This document shows, piece by piece, positions 35,801-43,887 of a stretch of DNA of 64,000 bases. The notes beneath the pieces were generated by a model that did not search any database, was not told where the DNA came from, and saw nothing but the letters and a program-made list of their open reading frames with translations. The first letter of the stretch is position 1, and every line of letters begins with the position of its first letter. This DNA comes from Nocardia sp. SYP-A9097 (GTDB taxonomy: Bacteria; Actinomycetota; Actinomycetes; Mycobacteriales; Mycobacteriaceae). The stretch covers positions 1 to 64,000 of the forward strand of contig NZ_WJIC01000034.1 of NCBI RefSeq assembly GCF_009649815.1. The letters run 5' to 3'. A program made the translations under genes and the position numbers.

Positions 35801-36025
35801 CAGCGGCCCATCCCCCGCTTTACGCGCGGCGGCCACCACCTCATCAACATCCAGGTAAGCGCGGGCCCCCACCCCGGGCAGCCGCACCGCCTCATCGGCA
35901 AGTCGCGCGGCCATGGCCTCGCCCTCGTCCCCGGTGTGCATCGCGAGTGTGGCGTACCCGCACTCCCGAGCACTCCGGACAACCCGGACAGCCACCTCAC
36001 CCCGATTAGCTACGACGACGTACAT
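32846..36025 (-). CDS. Single-chain biotin-dependent acyl-CoA carboxylase (BC-BCCP-CT fusion)
   Basis: This 1059-residue polypeptide holds all carboxylase functions. Biotin carboxylase is at about 1-445 (ATP-grasp GGGGRGM 159-165, VEVNPR-like FLEVNPRLQVEHT 281-293). A short linker leads to the biotin carrier domain, with EAMKM at 506-510 (biotin Lys509). The carboxyltransferase is at about 560-1059, with both crotonase-like halves. Single-chain actinobacterial enzymes of this size include long-chain acyl-CoA carboxylase (LCC); the acyl-CoA length preference is not predictable here. The ATG at 36025 is chosen because the fold starts immediately. Confidence 0.88.
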   Translation of the reverse strand: MYVVVANRGEVAVRVVRSARECGYATLAMHTGDEGEAMAARLADEAVRLPGVGARAYLDVDEVVAAARKAGDGPLVHPGYGFLSESAEFATACAAAGLVFVGPSPEVLRLFGDKVAARAAAEVAGVPVIPATTGMTSVERIAELLAAHPDGVMVKAAAGGGGRGMRVVRDAAELAEAYERCRAEALAGFGDDSVYAEALVTEARHIEVQIIADGGRAIAIGDRDCSVQRRQQKLIEVAPAPNLAAGVRERLYEQAVRLAESVRCRGVVTVEFLVRGTESWFLEVNPRLQVEHTITEEVTGLDLVAIQLELARGRGLAELELPPVAPRGYAVQVRVNAEIVTAGGEVLPSTGTLTQFAAPTGVGVRVDTAAGIGLRQDARFDSLLAKIIARGPTYPAAVRRAADALAETVIAGVETNLAVQRAVLDELVAATPVSTSWYERQVREFVVKAADYAPVLHAVPDAVASVDTVELAADEQALRSPMGGTVVSLVEPGTVVAAGTEVVVLEAMKMQHVLRAEQSLRVLRHLIEPGAVIDPHAPLLVWIEADHDGEGVESAVIDLDTIRPDLAEVLARHRVGLDESRPEAVAKRHRLGRRTARENITDLVDDDSFLEYGGLAVAAQRLRRSSEDLIANTPADGLIAGVATINADRFGAERTRAVVMSYDYTVLAGTQGMRNHAKTDRMLELAHTQQLPVIFCTEGGGGRPGDTDYPGISGLDVTTFRAMGALSGHVPLIGIVSGRCFAGNAALLGMCDVVIATPDANIGMGGPAMIEGGGLGVYAPEDIGPIEVQRRNGVVHIVAADEAEAMSIARHYLSYFQGAQSDWTAPDPRLSRHIIPEDRLRAFDIRAAIESIADMDSILELRRDWATGIVTALIRVEGRPYGLIANNCHHLGGAIDAPAADKLSAFLRLCDAHHLPVVSLCDTPGFMVGPEAETHATVTKFSRLFIDAAALTVPWGTIILRKGYGLGAQAMAAGSFRAPTFVIAWPTGEIGGMGLEGAVRLGFAKELAAIEDPITRQTTFDNLVQLAYASGKALTAATVLELDDVIDPADTRRWITTLR

Positions 36026-36053
36026 CCCGCCATCCTCGCAGCCGCCAAACAAA

Positions 36054-36114
36054 ACGTGCATGTAATGGCGCAGGCGTCTTCTCGACGTTTACCCGCGCCA
36101 TTACATGCACGTTG
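36054..36114. repeat. 19-bp perfect inverted repeat between mycolyltransferase and carboxylase genes
   Basis: The arms are AACGTGCATGTAATGGCGC (36054-36072) and its exact complement (36096-36114), separated by 23 bp. In RNA this forms a strong stem downstream of the mycolyltransferase stop and 29 bp upstream of the carboxylase start. It could be a terminator without U-tract or a paired regulatory site. Confidence 0.8.
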
Positions 36115-36121
36115 GAGAAAA

Positions 36122-37141
36122 TCAGGCGGGGATACCCATGCCCTGAGCCAGGATCGGCCAGGAGTTGTGCAGGGCCTCATCCCAGTACGGCCAGTAGTGC
36201 GTGCCCACCGGGTTGAACTGGTAGGTGGCCGGGATGTCCAGGCCCTCCAGACGGGTCTTGAGGTTGGCGGTGCAGGCGTTGACCGCGCCCTCGATGATCA
36301 TGCCCAGGCCGAGGTTGATGCCGCCCATGACGCCGGGCGCGCTGCCCAGGTAGTACTGGACGTCGGACGCGAGCGGGATACCGCTGCCGCTGGAGACGTA
36401 AAGCAGTGTGCCACGCAGCTTCTCGGCATTGAGGACCGGATCGTTGGCCGCCCACAGCGGGCTGTCGCTCGGGCCGTACATATTCTCGGTATTGCCACCG
36501 GCCCAGGTTTCGGTGGCCAGCTTCACGAACTGCTTACCGGCCGGATCGGCGATCTGAGCGCAACCGCTGTACGCGGCGACCGACTTCCACAGTCCGGGCT
36601 TGGCCTCGGCCAGTTGCAGCACCGAGGTGCCCGAGGTCGACAGACCGGTCAGTGCGTTCAGGCCGGTGGAGTGCAGCGCGTCATCCAGCAGCGGCGGCAG
36701 CTCCTCGGTGAAGAAGGTACGCCACTTGTTCAAGCCCAGCTTGGGATCGGCCTTCTCCCAATCGGTGTAATAGCTACCCAGCCCGCCGATCGGCTGAATG
36801 ACATTGACCGGCTTATCGGCCAGCCATTCGATGGCCTTGGTCTGGGCCTTCCAATTCGCCGTGCCCTCACCGCCATCGAGACCATTGAGCATGTACAGGT
36901 TCGGCGCGGGTGTGGACTCGTCGAGCGGGCGCTGCACATCGACGGTGATGTCCTTGCCCATGGCCGCCGAGTACACCTTCATATGCCAGGTGCGGCCATC
37001 CTTGGTGATCGAGCTGATCGCCGAGGGCTTCGCGGGCTCCGCCGAAGCGGAGGTCCCGATCATGGCCATGGACAGTGCCGCGGTGAGTGCCACAGCGGTA
37101 GTCCGGAGAACAGACGAGCTGCGTAGTGCGGAGAGCTTCAT
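36122..37141 (-). CDS. Antigen-85-family mycolyltransferase / esterase
   Basis: This 339-residue secreted protein has a signal peptide ending ASA-EP (about residue 34). The esterase-D fold follows: LYMLNGLDGGEGTANWK, then nucleophile Ser170 in GLSTSGTSVLQLA. The family sequence is GLSMSGSSAL, so the elbow is kept. The last conserved His is in HYWPYWDEAL. It transfers mycolic acids to trehalose or arabinogalactan in the envelope. It may be one of several paralogues. 37 bp separate it from the upstream ABC1 kinase. Confidence 0.88.
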   Translation of the reverse strand: MKLSALRSSSVLRTTAVALTAALSMAMIGTSASAEPAKPSAISSITKDGRTWHMKVYSAAMGKDITVDVQRPLDESTPAPNLYMLNGLDGGEGTANWKAQTKAIEWLADKPVNVIQPIGGLGSYYTDWEKADPKLGLNKWRTFFTEELPPLLDDALHSTGLNALTGLSTSGTSVLQLAEAKPGLWKSVAAYSGCAQIADPAGKQFVKLATETWAGGNTENMYGPSDSPLWAANDPVLNAEKLRGTLLYVSSGSGIPLASDVQYYLGSAPGVMGGINLGLGMIIEGAVNACTANLKTRLEGLDIPATYQFNPVGTHYWPYWDEALHNSWPILAQGMGIPA

Positions 37142-37178
37142 CGAACAGTCAAATCCAATCCAGTGGTCACCGCTCCCG

Positions 37179-38546
37179 TCAGTCGACGGGTAGCTCGGTG
37201 CCTTCCTCGGCGATCTTGGTGGCTACTTCATTCGGGAAGACATTACGGAACAGGAACAGGTCTCGGCCAAGCCGCCAGCCGGGGGCCAACGCCACGGCAT
37301 ATCGCTCGAAGTAGCCGAGTTGTTTCCCCATCATGATCAATTGCTCCGGACCGGAAGCCCCACGGCGCTTACCGAATTCGAGCAGACGGGCCGCGACCAG
37401 GCCCAAATCGAGCTTGTCGAGACTGCCCGAGAGCACCGGGCCCAGCGCCACCGCGAGCTGACGGCCGATGGTGGCATCGTCACCACTGTCATCGGCGACC
37501 AGATCCAGTTTGCGCAGCGCACGGGCCACCGGGCGGAAGTCGTTGTCGATAGCGCTGGCGTAGAACAGCGCTCGCACGAACTCACGCCATTCGGTCTCCA
37601 TACGGCCGACAATGCCGAAGTCCAGCATGGCGACTCGGCCGTCGTCGAGCAGCCAGAGATTGCCGGCGTGCACATCGCCGTGGAAAAGCCCATGCACCGC
37701 AACCGATTCCATCCACGCCTTGACCAGACGGCGGATCAGCAGTTCGGGATCCGGATGCACCTCGCGGATATCGTCGAAGCGATCCAGCGGCATCCCGCGC
37801 ATGCGTTCCATGCACAGTACGCGCGGACCGCAGTGCTCCCAATAGACCTCGGGCACAGCCACATTGGTGTTGTCGCCGAACGCCGCCAGGTTCGCCCGGG
37901 CGCGGGTCTGATTATCGGCCTCGACGAGAAAATTCAGTTCGGCCACGGTCGCCTCGTACAGATCGCGAACCACGGCCTGCGCGTTGGCGACTCGCGCGTT
38001 CTCCGAGCGCTTCTCCAGTGCCCGAGCCAGTTTCATGGCCGCGCGCAGATCCACGATCATGCGCCGGGCGATCTCGGGCCGCTGTACCTTCACCACCGCG
38101 TCCCGGCCGTCGAGCAGCACGCAGGCGTGCACCTGGGCGATGGACGCCGCCGAGAGCGGTTCATCATCGAAGGACGCGAACAGCTCCGAGATCGGCTTGC
38201 CCAGATCGGCTTCGATAATCGCGCGCGCATCCGCCGACGGGAACGGGCTCATATCGTCCAGGCAGCGCAGGCAGGCATCGGCGAGTTCGCGCGGGAACGC
38301 ACCCGGCGAGGAGGCGATCAACTGTCCCAGTTTCACGAACATCGGGCCGAGCGCTTCGAGACCGTTCACCACGCCCTCGGCGACCGCGCGCTTACGCTTG
38401 GCCTTGCGCAGACCGCCGGTCAGCACGCTGCGCGTGACCGATCCGCCCAGTACCGCACCCACGATCGCCGTTCGCCGCAATTCGGAGAACCCGAACGTAT
38501 CCAGGTCCGGCCGGATCACCTCGGGCGCCCCCGCCCGCACTGTCAT
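37179..38546 (-). CDS. ABC1/UbiB-family atypical kinase
   Basis: This 455-residue protein carries the UbiB hallmarks: KxGQ as KLGQLIASSPGAFP, the Ala-rich nucleotide loop SAASIAQVHA, VVKVQRP with the ATP Lys, and the catalytic segment LFHGDVHAGNLWLLDDGRVAMLDFGIVG. Such proteins support quinone or other isoprenoid-lipid metabolism. A GTG 12 bp upstream (38558) is an equally possible start. The upstream open frame to 38933 is antisense to accD and not coding. The divergent gene is a carboxyltransferase. Confidence 0.87.
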   Translation of the reverse strand: MTVRAGAPEVIRPDLDTFGFSELRRTAIVGAVLGGSVTRSVLTGGLRKAKRKRAVAEGVVNGLEALGPMFVKLGQLIASSPGAFPRELADACLRCLDDMSPFPSADARAIIEADLGKPISELFASFDDEPLSAASIAQVHACVLLDGRDAVVKVQRPEIARRMIVDLRAAMKLARALEKRSENARVANAQAVVRDLYEATVAELNFLVEADNQTRARANLAAFGDNTNVAVPEVYWEHCGPRVLCMERMRGMPLDRFDDIREVHPDPELLIRRLVKAWMESVAVHGLFHGDVHAGNLWLLDDGRVAMLDFGIVGRMETEWREFVRALFYASAIDNDFRPVARALRKLDLVADDSGDDATIGRQLAVALGPVLSGSLDKLDLGLVAARLLEFGKRRGASGPEQLIMMGKQLGYFERYAVALAPGWRLGRDLFLFRNVFPNEVATKIAEEGTELPVD

Positions 38547-38739
38547 CGGTGAGCTCACGGGGCGCAGTGTATCTCTGTCCCAGCCGGTTGGTCCGCTGTG
38601 GTGCCCGGCACAGGTTACCGAGGCGTTCGGTGGTTGGGACCCCGCTATGCCAGGTACCGTGGCGGGTTGAGCCGTGATCCGGCCAGACCGGGCTGCGATC
38701 CGGCCCGAACAAATGAACGCGAAAGGCAAGACCGACGTA

Positions 38740-40290
38740 ATGACGGGTACAGCGGAGAAGCTCGCGGAACTGCGCAAGCTCCTGGAGATCGCCGAAGAAC
38801 CTTCGGGCGAGAAGGGCATCGCCAAGCGGCGCGCCAAGGGCATTCCGAGCGCCCGAGAACGCGCGCAGATGCTGCTGGACCCGGGCACCTTCGTCGAGAT
38901 GGGCGCGCTGATTCGCCAGCCCGGTAACTCCAACGCCTACTACGGCGACGGCGTGGTCACCGGTCGCGGCTATATCGACAGCCGTCCCGTCGTGGTCATC
39001 TCGCACGATCAGACCGTGTACGGCGGATCGGTCAGTGAGATGTTCGGCCGGCGGGTGCGCGCGGTCATGGACTTCGCCTACAACAATGCCTGCCCGGTGG
39101 TCTGCATCAACGACTCCGGCGGCGCGCGCATTCAGGACGGCGTCGCCTCGCTGGCCTGGTACGCCATCATGTGCAAGCTGCAGGAGGACCTCTCCGGGTA
39201 CGTGCCGATGGTCGCGGTCATGCTCGGCAAGTGCGCGGCCGGTTCGGTGTACGGGCCGATCAATATGGACGTCCTGGTGGCGACCGAGGATTCGTACATG
39301 TTCGTCACCGGTCCCGAGGTCATCCGGGCCGTGACCGGTTCGATCGTCACCGCCGAGGAGCTGGGTGGCGCGCGGGCGCTCGAGCAGAACGGCACCGTGC
39401 ATCACGTCGCCAAGACCGAGGTCGAGGCCTACAAGTGGGTGCGCGACTACCTGAGCTACCTGCCGACCAGCTGCCTGGAGCAGCCGCCGGTGATCAATCC
39501 CGGTCTGGAGCCCGAGCTCACCGAGAGCGACCGGCAGCTGGACAAGCTCATGCCCGATGCCGACAAGGTCGGCTACGACATGCACGAGGTGCTGCTGCGC
39601 ATCTTCGATGACGGCGAATTCCATGAGATCAGCGAGAAGACCTCCGCGAATCTCATTACCGGGTTCGCGCGTGTCGACGGCCGGCCGATCGGCGTGATCG
39701 CCAATCAGCCGCTCGTACTCGGCGGTGCGCTCGACGCCGCCTGCTCGGACAAGGCCGCGCACTTCATCCGGCTCTGCGACGCGTTCAATCTGCCGCTGGT
39801 CTATGTGGTCGACACCCCGGGCGTGCTGCCGGGCGTGGACGAGGAGCGCAATCACGTCATCAAGCGCGGCGGGCGCATGTTCCGCGCGCTCATCGAGGCG
39901 ACCGTGCCGATCGTCACCATCGTCACCCGTAAGGCGTACGGCGGCGGGTATGCGGTGATGGGCTGCAAGCAGCTCGGCGCGGATATCTCCCTCGCGTGGC
40001 CGACCGCGCGACTGGCGGTCATGGGCGCGGAATCCATGATCCCGATCGTGGGCAAGCGCCAGATCGAGGCAGCCGCGCCCGAGGATCGAGAAGCGGTGCG
40101 GCAGGGCATGATCGACTTCTACAACGCCACCGTCGCCACCCCGTGGACGGCGGCCGAGCGCGGGTACATCGACGCGGTCATCGAGCCGTCCGCGACCCGC
40201 CTGGAGATCCGCAAGGCACTGCAGCTGCTGCGCGACAAGGGTGCGGTGCGCAAGCACAACCCGCGCAAGCACAACCTCTTCCCGATGTGA
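38740..40290 (+). CDS. Acyl-CoA carboxylase beta (carboxyltransferase) subunit, AccD4-like
   Basis: This protein of about 516 residues has both CT halves. The N-terminal half has NDSGGARIQDGVASLAWY and GKCAAGSVYGPINMD. The C-terminal half has VVDTPGVLPGVDEERNHVIKRGGRMF and KAYGGGYAVMGCKQLGADI with the oxyanion-stabilising Gly pairs. Order and motifs are nearest to mycobacterial AccD4, which carboxylates long acyl-CoA for mycolic-acid condensation. The true locus of accD4 is next to pks13, absent here, so it is a paralogue. An upstream in-frame ATG at 38713 is an alternative start. A strong terminator follows. Confidence 0.88.
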   Translation: MTGTAEKLAELRKLLEIAEEPSGEKGIAKRRAKGIPSARERAQMLLDPGTFVEMGALIRQPGNSNAYYGDGVVTGRGYIDSRPVVVISHDQTVYGGSVSEMFGRRVRAVMDFAYNNACPVVCINDSGGARIQDGVASLAWYAIMCKLQEDLSGYVPMVAVMLGKCAAGSVYGPINMDVLVATEDSYMFVTGPEVIRAVTGSIVTAEELGGARALEQNGTVHHVAKTEVEAYKWVRDYLSYLPTSCLEQPPVINPGLEPELTESDRQLDKLMPDADKVGYDMHEVLLRIFDDGEFHEISEKTSANLITGFARVDGRPIGVIANQPLVLGGALDAACSDKAAHFIRLCDAFNLPLVYVVDTPGVLPGVDEERNHVIKRGGRMFRALIEATVPIVTIVTRKAYGGGYAVMGCKQLGADISLAWPTARLAVMGAESMIPIVGKRQIEAAAPEDREAVRQGMIDFYNATVATPWTAAERGYIDAVIEPSATRLEIRKALQLLRDKGAVRKHNPRKHNLFPM

Positions 40291-40302
40291 GGTGAAGACG
40301 AC

Positions 40303-40331
40303 CTTGCCCCGGCCGTGATGGCCGGGGCAAG
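40303..40331 (+). terminator. Hairpin terminator after accD
   Basis: A 12-bp GC-rich stem CTTGCCCCGGCC with loop GTGAT lies 13 bp after the accD stop. No clear T-run follows. Confidence 0.75.
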
Positions 40332-40340
40332 AGGAGTGAA

Positions 40341-40495
40341 ATGGGTGGGGGACCTGCCTCCGGCCGTCACCGCCGCGCGGGAAATCGGTTGGGCTGGTTC
40401 AACATTCGTTGGGCTGGTTCAACATTCGTATGGGTGGGGACCTGTCTCCCCGCACTCGCCGGCGCCGCAAATCAGTTGGGCTGGTTCAGCATTCG
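40341..40495. repeat. Imperfect 66-68 bp duplication with a 20-bp core repeated three times
   Basis: The core TTGGGCTGGTTCAACATTCG occurs at 40389-40408 and 40409-40428 back to back, and as a one-base variant at 40476-40495. Units 40341-40408 and 40430-40495 both start ATGGGTGGGG and end in the core. The third core contains the stop codon of the convergent lipase gene. Confidence 0.85.
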
Positions 40496-41859
40496 TTGGG
40501 CGCGGGTTCGCCGCGGAGTCTTTGGTCCAGCCATATCAGGGATTCCGGGAAGCCGGTGAAGGCGGCGACTATGTGCTCGCCGGCCACGCTGCGGTAGACC
40601 ACGGTCACCCCGAGCGCGCACTGTTCGGCATAGAGGTTCTCCGCGCCCGCCGACGGTATCCAGAACTCCTGTGCGCCGTTGTAGATGTACAGCGGCACAG
40701 GCGATTTCATCCCGTCCATCCGCGTCACCCGATACACCTCCTCGGCCAGCTGGCTGTGCAGCGGATCCGGGAAGTTCGCGGCGATATCAATAGGCAGCTG
40801 CAATATGCCCGGGATACCGTAGGAATCCATACAGGTGTCCTTCATGATCACCGCCACCCACTGCGCGAGATGGTTCATATGCGCCAGAATCTCGGGACGC
40901 TCCCGGCCGATGGCGAAGGTGGCCGCCATGAACACCCCCGATGCCAGATTGGCGTTCATACTGCGCGAGAGGATCTCGTAATCGGCGGGTACGCCACCCA
41001 TGGCCGCCCCGACCACCACATCGACCAGCTCGGGCGCGTAATCGGCCATCAGCTTGACCGCACCCTTGGTCGCAATGGCCCCGCCCGAGTACCCGACCAT
41101 GCCGAATCGGCTCTCCCCGAACTCCTTCGGCATGGAACCGCGTACGGCGCGGATGGCGTCCAGTACGGCATGCCCGGCCACGAACGGTTCGGCATACGCC
41201 ATGCGCGGACCCTCATGGTCGGCGATGAGCACCGCGTACCCGCGCAGTAGCGCCAACTGGGTAGTGGGCGGCAGATACTCGGCCAGGTTGGTGTTGCTCG
41301 AAAACCCGTGCGCCAGTGTGTAACTCGGATTGCAGTCACGACCGAGCGAGTTGATCGGCAGATTGTTCACCACGACCGGTCGCTCCCCCGCCCCGGTCCA
41401 TTGCCCGGGCGGGAGTGCCAGCGAGGCAATGGCATAGGAGGCCGCGCCGTGCGAATCGGTGGTGCGGTATTTGAGCTGGACCACCTGCCGCACCGGTGTG
41501 ATCAGCGCGGGCCCGGCCGTGGCCGTGACATCGCGCCAGGCGACGAGTTGTCCTGCGCCGAAATCGTCCAGCCGGGCCGGCCATTCGTCCACGAACGAAT
41601 CACCGATGGGGGTGGGCAGGGTGCCGGCGCGCAGGGCGGCCAGGCCGGGTGCGAGCCCGCCCGCGTCCACCAGGGGTGTGTCGGGCGCATTGGGCAGTGC
41701 CGGCGACGGCACCACCGCGTCGACCCACTGCTGGAAGGCGGGCAGCAGCCCGGACACCGACGCGCCGGAGGGTTGCGGATCGGTCGTCTGGGCATGCGCA
41801 AACCCTGCGAATCCGCCGATCATCAAGACGGCGGCGAGAATTCGCCGAAAATAGAGCAA
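40486..41859 (-). CDS. Secretory lipase (LIP-family alpha/beta hydrolase)
   Basis: The chosen TTG start at 41859 gives about 457 residues and an ideal signal peptide (LYFRRILAAVLMIGGFAGFAHA, cut after AHA); longer starts at 41928/41958 bury this peptide. The enzyme core resembles the secretory lipase family. It has VVNNLPINSLGRDCNPSYTLAHG, then GYAVLIADHEGPRMAYAEP, then nucleophile Ser258 in MVGYSGGAIATKGA; the late His is in AGEHIVAA. Cys residues are spaced for disulfides. It would cleave external acylglycerols. The last codons and TGA lie inside a repeat unit. Confidence 0.82.
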   Translation of the reverse strand: MLYFRRILAAVLMIGGFAGFAHAQTTDPQPSGASVSGLLPAFQQWVDAVVPSPALPNAPDTPLVDAGGLAPGLAALRAGTLPTPIGDSFVDEWPARLDDFGAGQLVAWRDVTATAGPALITPVRQVVQLKYRTTDSHGAASYAIASLALPPGQWTGAGERPVVVNNLPINSLGRDCNPSYTLAHGFSSNTNLAEYLPPTTQLALLRGYAVLIADHEGPRMAYAEPFVAGHAVLDAIRAVRGSMPKEFGESRFGMVGYSGGAIATKGAVKLMADYAPELVDVVVGAAMGGVPADYEILSRSMNANLASGVFMAATFAIGRERPEILAHMNHLAQWVAVIMKDTCMDSYGIPGILQLPIDIAANFPDPLHSQLAEEVYRVTRMDGMKSPVPLYIYNGAQEFWIPSAGAENLYAEQCALGVTVVYRSVAGEHIVAAFTGFPESLIWLDQRLRGEPAPNEC

Positions 41860-42044
41860 GGCAGCCCCCCACGCGGATACAGCGGTTTGGCGAGCGTAGA
41901 CCCAGCGGTGATGGCGGCACCCCGCCATGCCCTGTTCGAAGCCGCATCGAGACCACACTGTGCCGAACGCGTCTTGCGTGTCGTCGGCCCGACACGATTG
42001 CTACGGGGATGCGGGGCGTTCGAAACGCCGCCGTAGTACGGCCT

Positions 42045-42878
42045 TCAGCTGCGCGCGATCATGACCGCATCGAGTTGCGCGCTGCTGATCTGGCGCGCGG
42101 CATTGGAGACCGAGGTGACCATCGCGCTACCGAAGGGGCCGAGCCGGTCGAACAGGGTGGCCACCCCGACCGCCATACCGCGCTCGCTGAAGTGGCTGTC
42201 CGCCTCCACACCGATCTCATAACCCTGCGGCATGCGCGAAAGGGCAAGTGTCATATCGGTATTGATGAATCCGATGCCCGCGTCACCCCAGTTGGTCATC
42301 ATGCTGGCGGCCTCGCCGACCACCGCGGTGCGGGTGAAGGGCGACAGCTCCTCCCCCGTGATCACCCGAATCGGGTTCTGCCAGGTGCGCTTACGGGTGG
42401 CGTTCTCGTGCTCGGTGGGCACCGAGGACCACTGCCCCGGATTGCCGTCGCTGTTGAAGAGCGGAATCTGCGGCAGCGGCGACGGGGGCGCGATATCGAG
42501 CGCGGGCGGCCGCGGCTCGAATTCGCGCTGCCAGAGCTCACCTGGCGGCTGTTCCGAGGGCCGCAGCAGTACCGCCGAGGCGCGCGCGGCCATCGTGCCG
42601 CCCTGCATCACCATGACGTCCGCGACGCGAATGCGCTTACCGTCGCGCACCCGGACCATCGGCGTGGTGGTGTGCTCGAAGCGGGCGGCACTGAACATGT
42701 CCACGGTCAGGCGGACGGGGACGAAACCGTCGGTGGCGTGTTCGCGCTCCAGCTCCCGGGCCATCAGCCCACACAGCGCGGGTCCGACGAGCTGCGCCGA
42801 GGACCATTGACTGGCGGCGAAAGCCGTGGGCTCGAAGCCGCCATCCACCTCGTCGAAATACGCGGGCAATTCCACCAC
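42045..42878 (-). CDS. Acyl-CoA thioesterase-family protein (double hotdog)
   Basis: This 277-residue protein is of the TesB-like 4HBT_3 kind. The first hotdog has FVPVRLTVDMFSAARFEHTTTPMVRVRDGKRIRVADVMVMQGGTMAARASAVLLR. The second has TNWGDAGIGFINTDMTLALSRMPQGYEIGVEADSHFSERGMAVGVATLFDRLGPFG. It probably hydrolyses acyl-CoA. A TGAAAC-like palindrome upstream at 42934-42951 overlaps the likely -35 (TTGAAA on the - strand). Confidence 0.82.
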   Translation of the reverse strand: MVELPAYFDEVDGGFEPTAFAASQWSSAQLVGPALCGLMARELEREHATDGFVPVRLTVDMFSAARFEHTTTPMVRVRDGKRIRVADVMVMQGGTMAARASAVLLRPSEQPPGELWQREFEPRPPALDIAPPSPLPQIPLFNSDGNPGQWSSVPTEHENATRKRTWQNPIRVITGEELSPFTRTAVVGEAASMMTNWGDAGIGFINTDMTLALSRMPQGYEIGVEADSHFSERGMAVGVATLFDRLGPFGSAMVTSVSNAARQISSAQLDAVMIARS

Positions 42879-42933
42879 GGGTCCACCTGTCCAGTTCAGT
42901 TGATCAAACCACTGCTCCCAGACCTAACATACG

Positions 42934-42951
42934 ATTGGAACCTGTTTCAAT
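42934..42951. promoter_or_regulatory. TetR-type operator overlapping the thioesterase promoter
   Basis: ATTGGAAC-CT-GTTTCAAT is an 8-bp inverted repeat with one mismatch. On the - strand TTGAAA serves as a possible -35, with TAGGTC as -10 after 18 bp. It is similar to the site at 11953-11966. Confidence 0.45.
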
Positions 42952-42989
42952 ACGCCGTCCCGCTACCGCACGGTGGCATTTCCCACAGC

Positions 42990-43274
42990 TCAGTCCAGCA
43001 GGACCGGGCGTAGCCGGGTGGTGAATACGCCCGCCCGCTCGACCGCGTCCGCCGCGGCGGCGAGTTCGATCTCGGCCTCCTCGAAGACCTCCCGCGCGCC
43101 GGCGATACAGCGCCCGGGCGTGAGCAGCGCGGCAATACCGTCGGTATCGACGAGCATGCCCGAGTCCGCGAGTGCGCCGTAGTCGGCGCGCAATTCGGCG
43201 ATATGCGCACGCAGCGCGGCCAGCTCGCGCAGCAGTTCGGCGCGACGGGCCTCCAGGCTGCGTGGATCGGTCAT
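42990..43274 (-). CDS. Small hypothetical helical protein
   Basis: The product is 94 residues, not recognised. The first 40 residues form a regular coiled-coil pattern (SLEARRAELLRELAALRAHIAELRADYGALAD). The second half has a short DGIAALLTPGR segment and another helix. The ATG at 43274 is chosen because codon use is coding-like from there. The gene is divergent from a small membrane protein at 43419. Confidence 0.6.
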   Translation of the reverse strand: MTDPRSLEARRAELLRELAALRAHIAELRADYGALADSGMLVDTDGIAALLTPGRCIAGAREVFEEAEIELAAAADAVERAGVFTTRLRPVLLD

Positions 43275-43418
43275 GAAATCCAGTGTGCCGCAAAGCCACC
43301 CGCGGCCGCACATGATCACCGAAAATCGGCTCACCGCAACCGCCGTGATTGACCTGTGCCCGTGCGGGTATGCAAGCGATATCGGCCGCGCGAGGGCGGC
43401 GCGGGAAGGGCTGTGACG

Positions 43419-43682
43419 ATGACTGCCGAATGGGAGAATTCCGCCGGGCGGCTCCGCAATGAGACCGAGCCCAATGGCCTGGGCTTGGCCCTGGCCACCA
43501 TTGGAATCGTGGCGGTGGCACTCGCTATGACCGTCGCCGGATATGGTCTGCTGGGCTGGGCGATTGTGATCGGCCTGGCCAGTATCACGTGCCTTTGGGC
43601 CGGAATATCGCTCGAAGTCGCTGAACAACGGCGTTTGCAGGGCCTGGGCGATGAGCGTGAACGCTCGGATGGGCTCCGATAA
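43419..43682 (+). CDS. Small two-helix membrane protein
   Basis: The 87-residue product has two adjacent hydrophobic helices (about 23-41 and 46-63) and a basic/acidic tail (EVAEQRRLQGLGDERERSDG). GGGAAGGG lies 8 bp before the ATG. No family is recognised. Confidence 0.6.
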   Translation: MTAEWENSAGRLRNETEPNGLGLALATIGIVAVALAMTVAGYGLLGWAIVIGLASITCLWAGISLEVAEQRRLQGLGDERERSDGLR

Positions 43683-43742
43683 AAGGTAGCTCGCAAACTT
43701 ATAGCATCCTGAAATCCCTGCTGGCCCTACATATTCGAGGTT

Positions 43743-43782
43743 GCAGATGCACTTGCATCTGCGCGGAGCACGGTCATAGACT
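43743..43782 (+). promoter_or_regulatory. Promoter with overlapping 20-bp palindromic operator (copy 1)
   Basis: GCAGATGCACTTGCATCTGC (43743-43762) is a perfect 9-bp-arm palindrome with 2-bp centre. Its right half contains the -35 TTGCAT (43753-43758). The -10 TAGACT is at 43777-43782 after 18 bp. The same arrangement recurs at 46005-46043. Confidence 0.7.
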
Positions 43783-43887
43783 CAGGTGGCAAGGCACCGT
43801 AGGGGACAACCAGGGAGCCGAGCGGTGGATCACCGGCGATTCCGCGCCATCGGTTTTAACCCTCGGCTTGGCATCAGGGGCGTTCTA

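Noticed and set aside
38558..40272. Long - strand frames over accD (including a 5' extension of the ABC1 kinase)
   Set aside because: The + strand carries a complete, conserved carboxyltransferase. The extended kinase N-terminus is not protein-like.
40315..41250. 311-residue + strand frame
   Set aside because: It runs through a terminator and repeats and is antisense to the secreted lipase.
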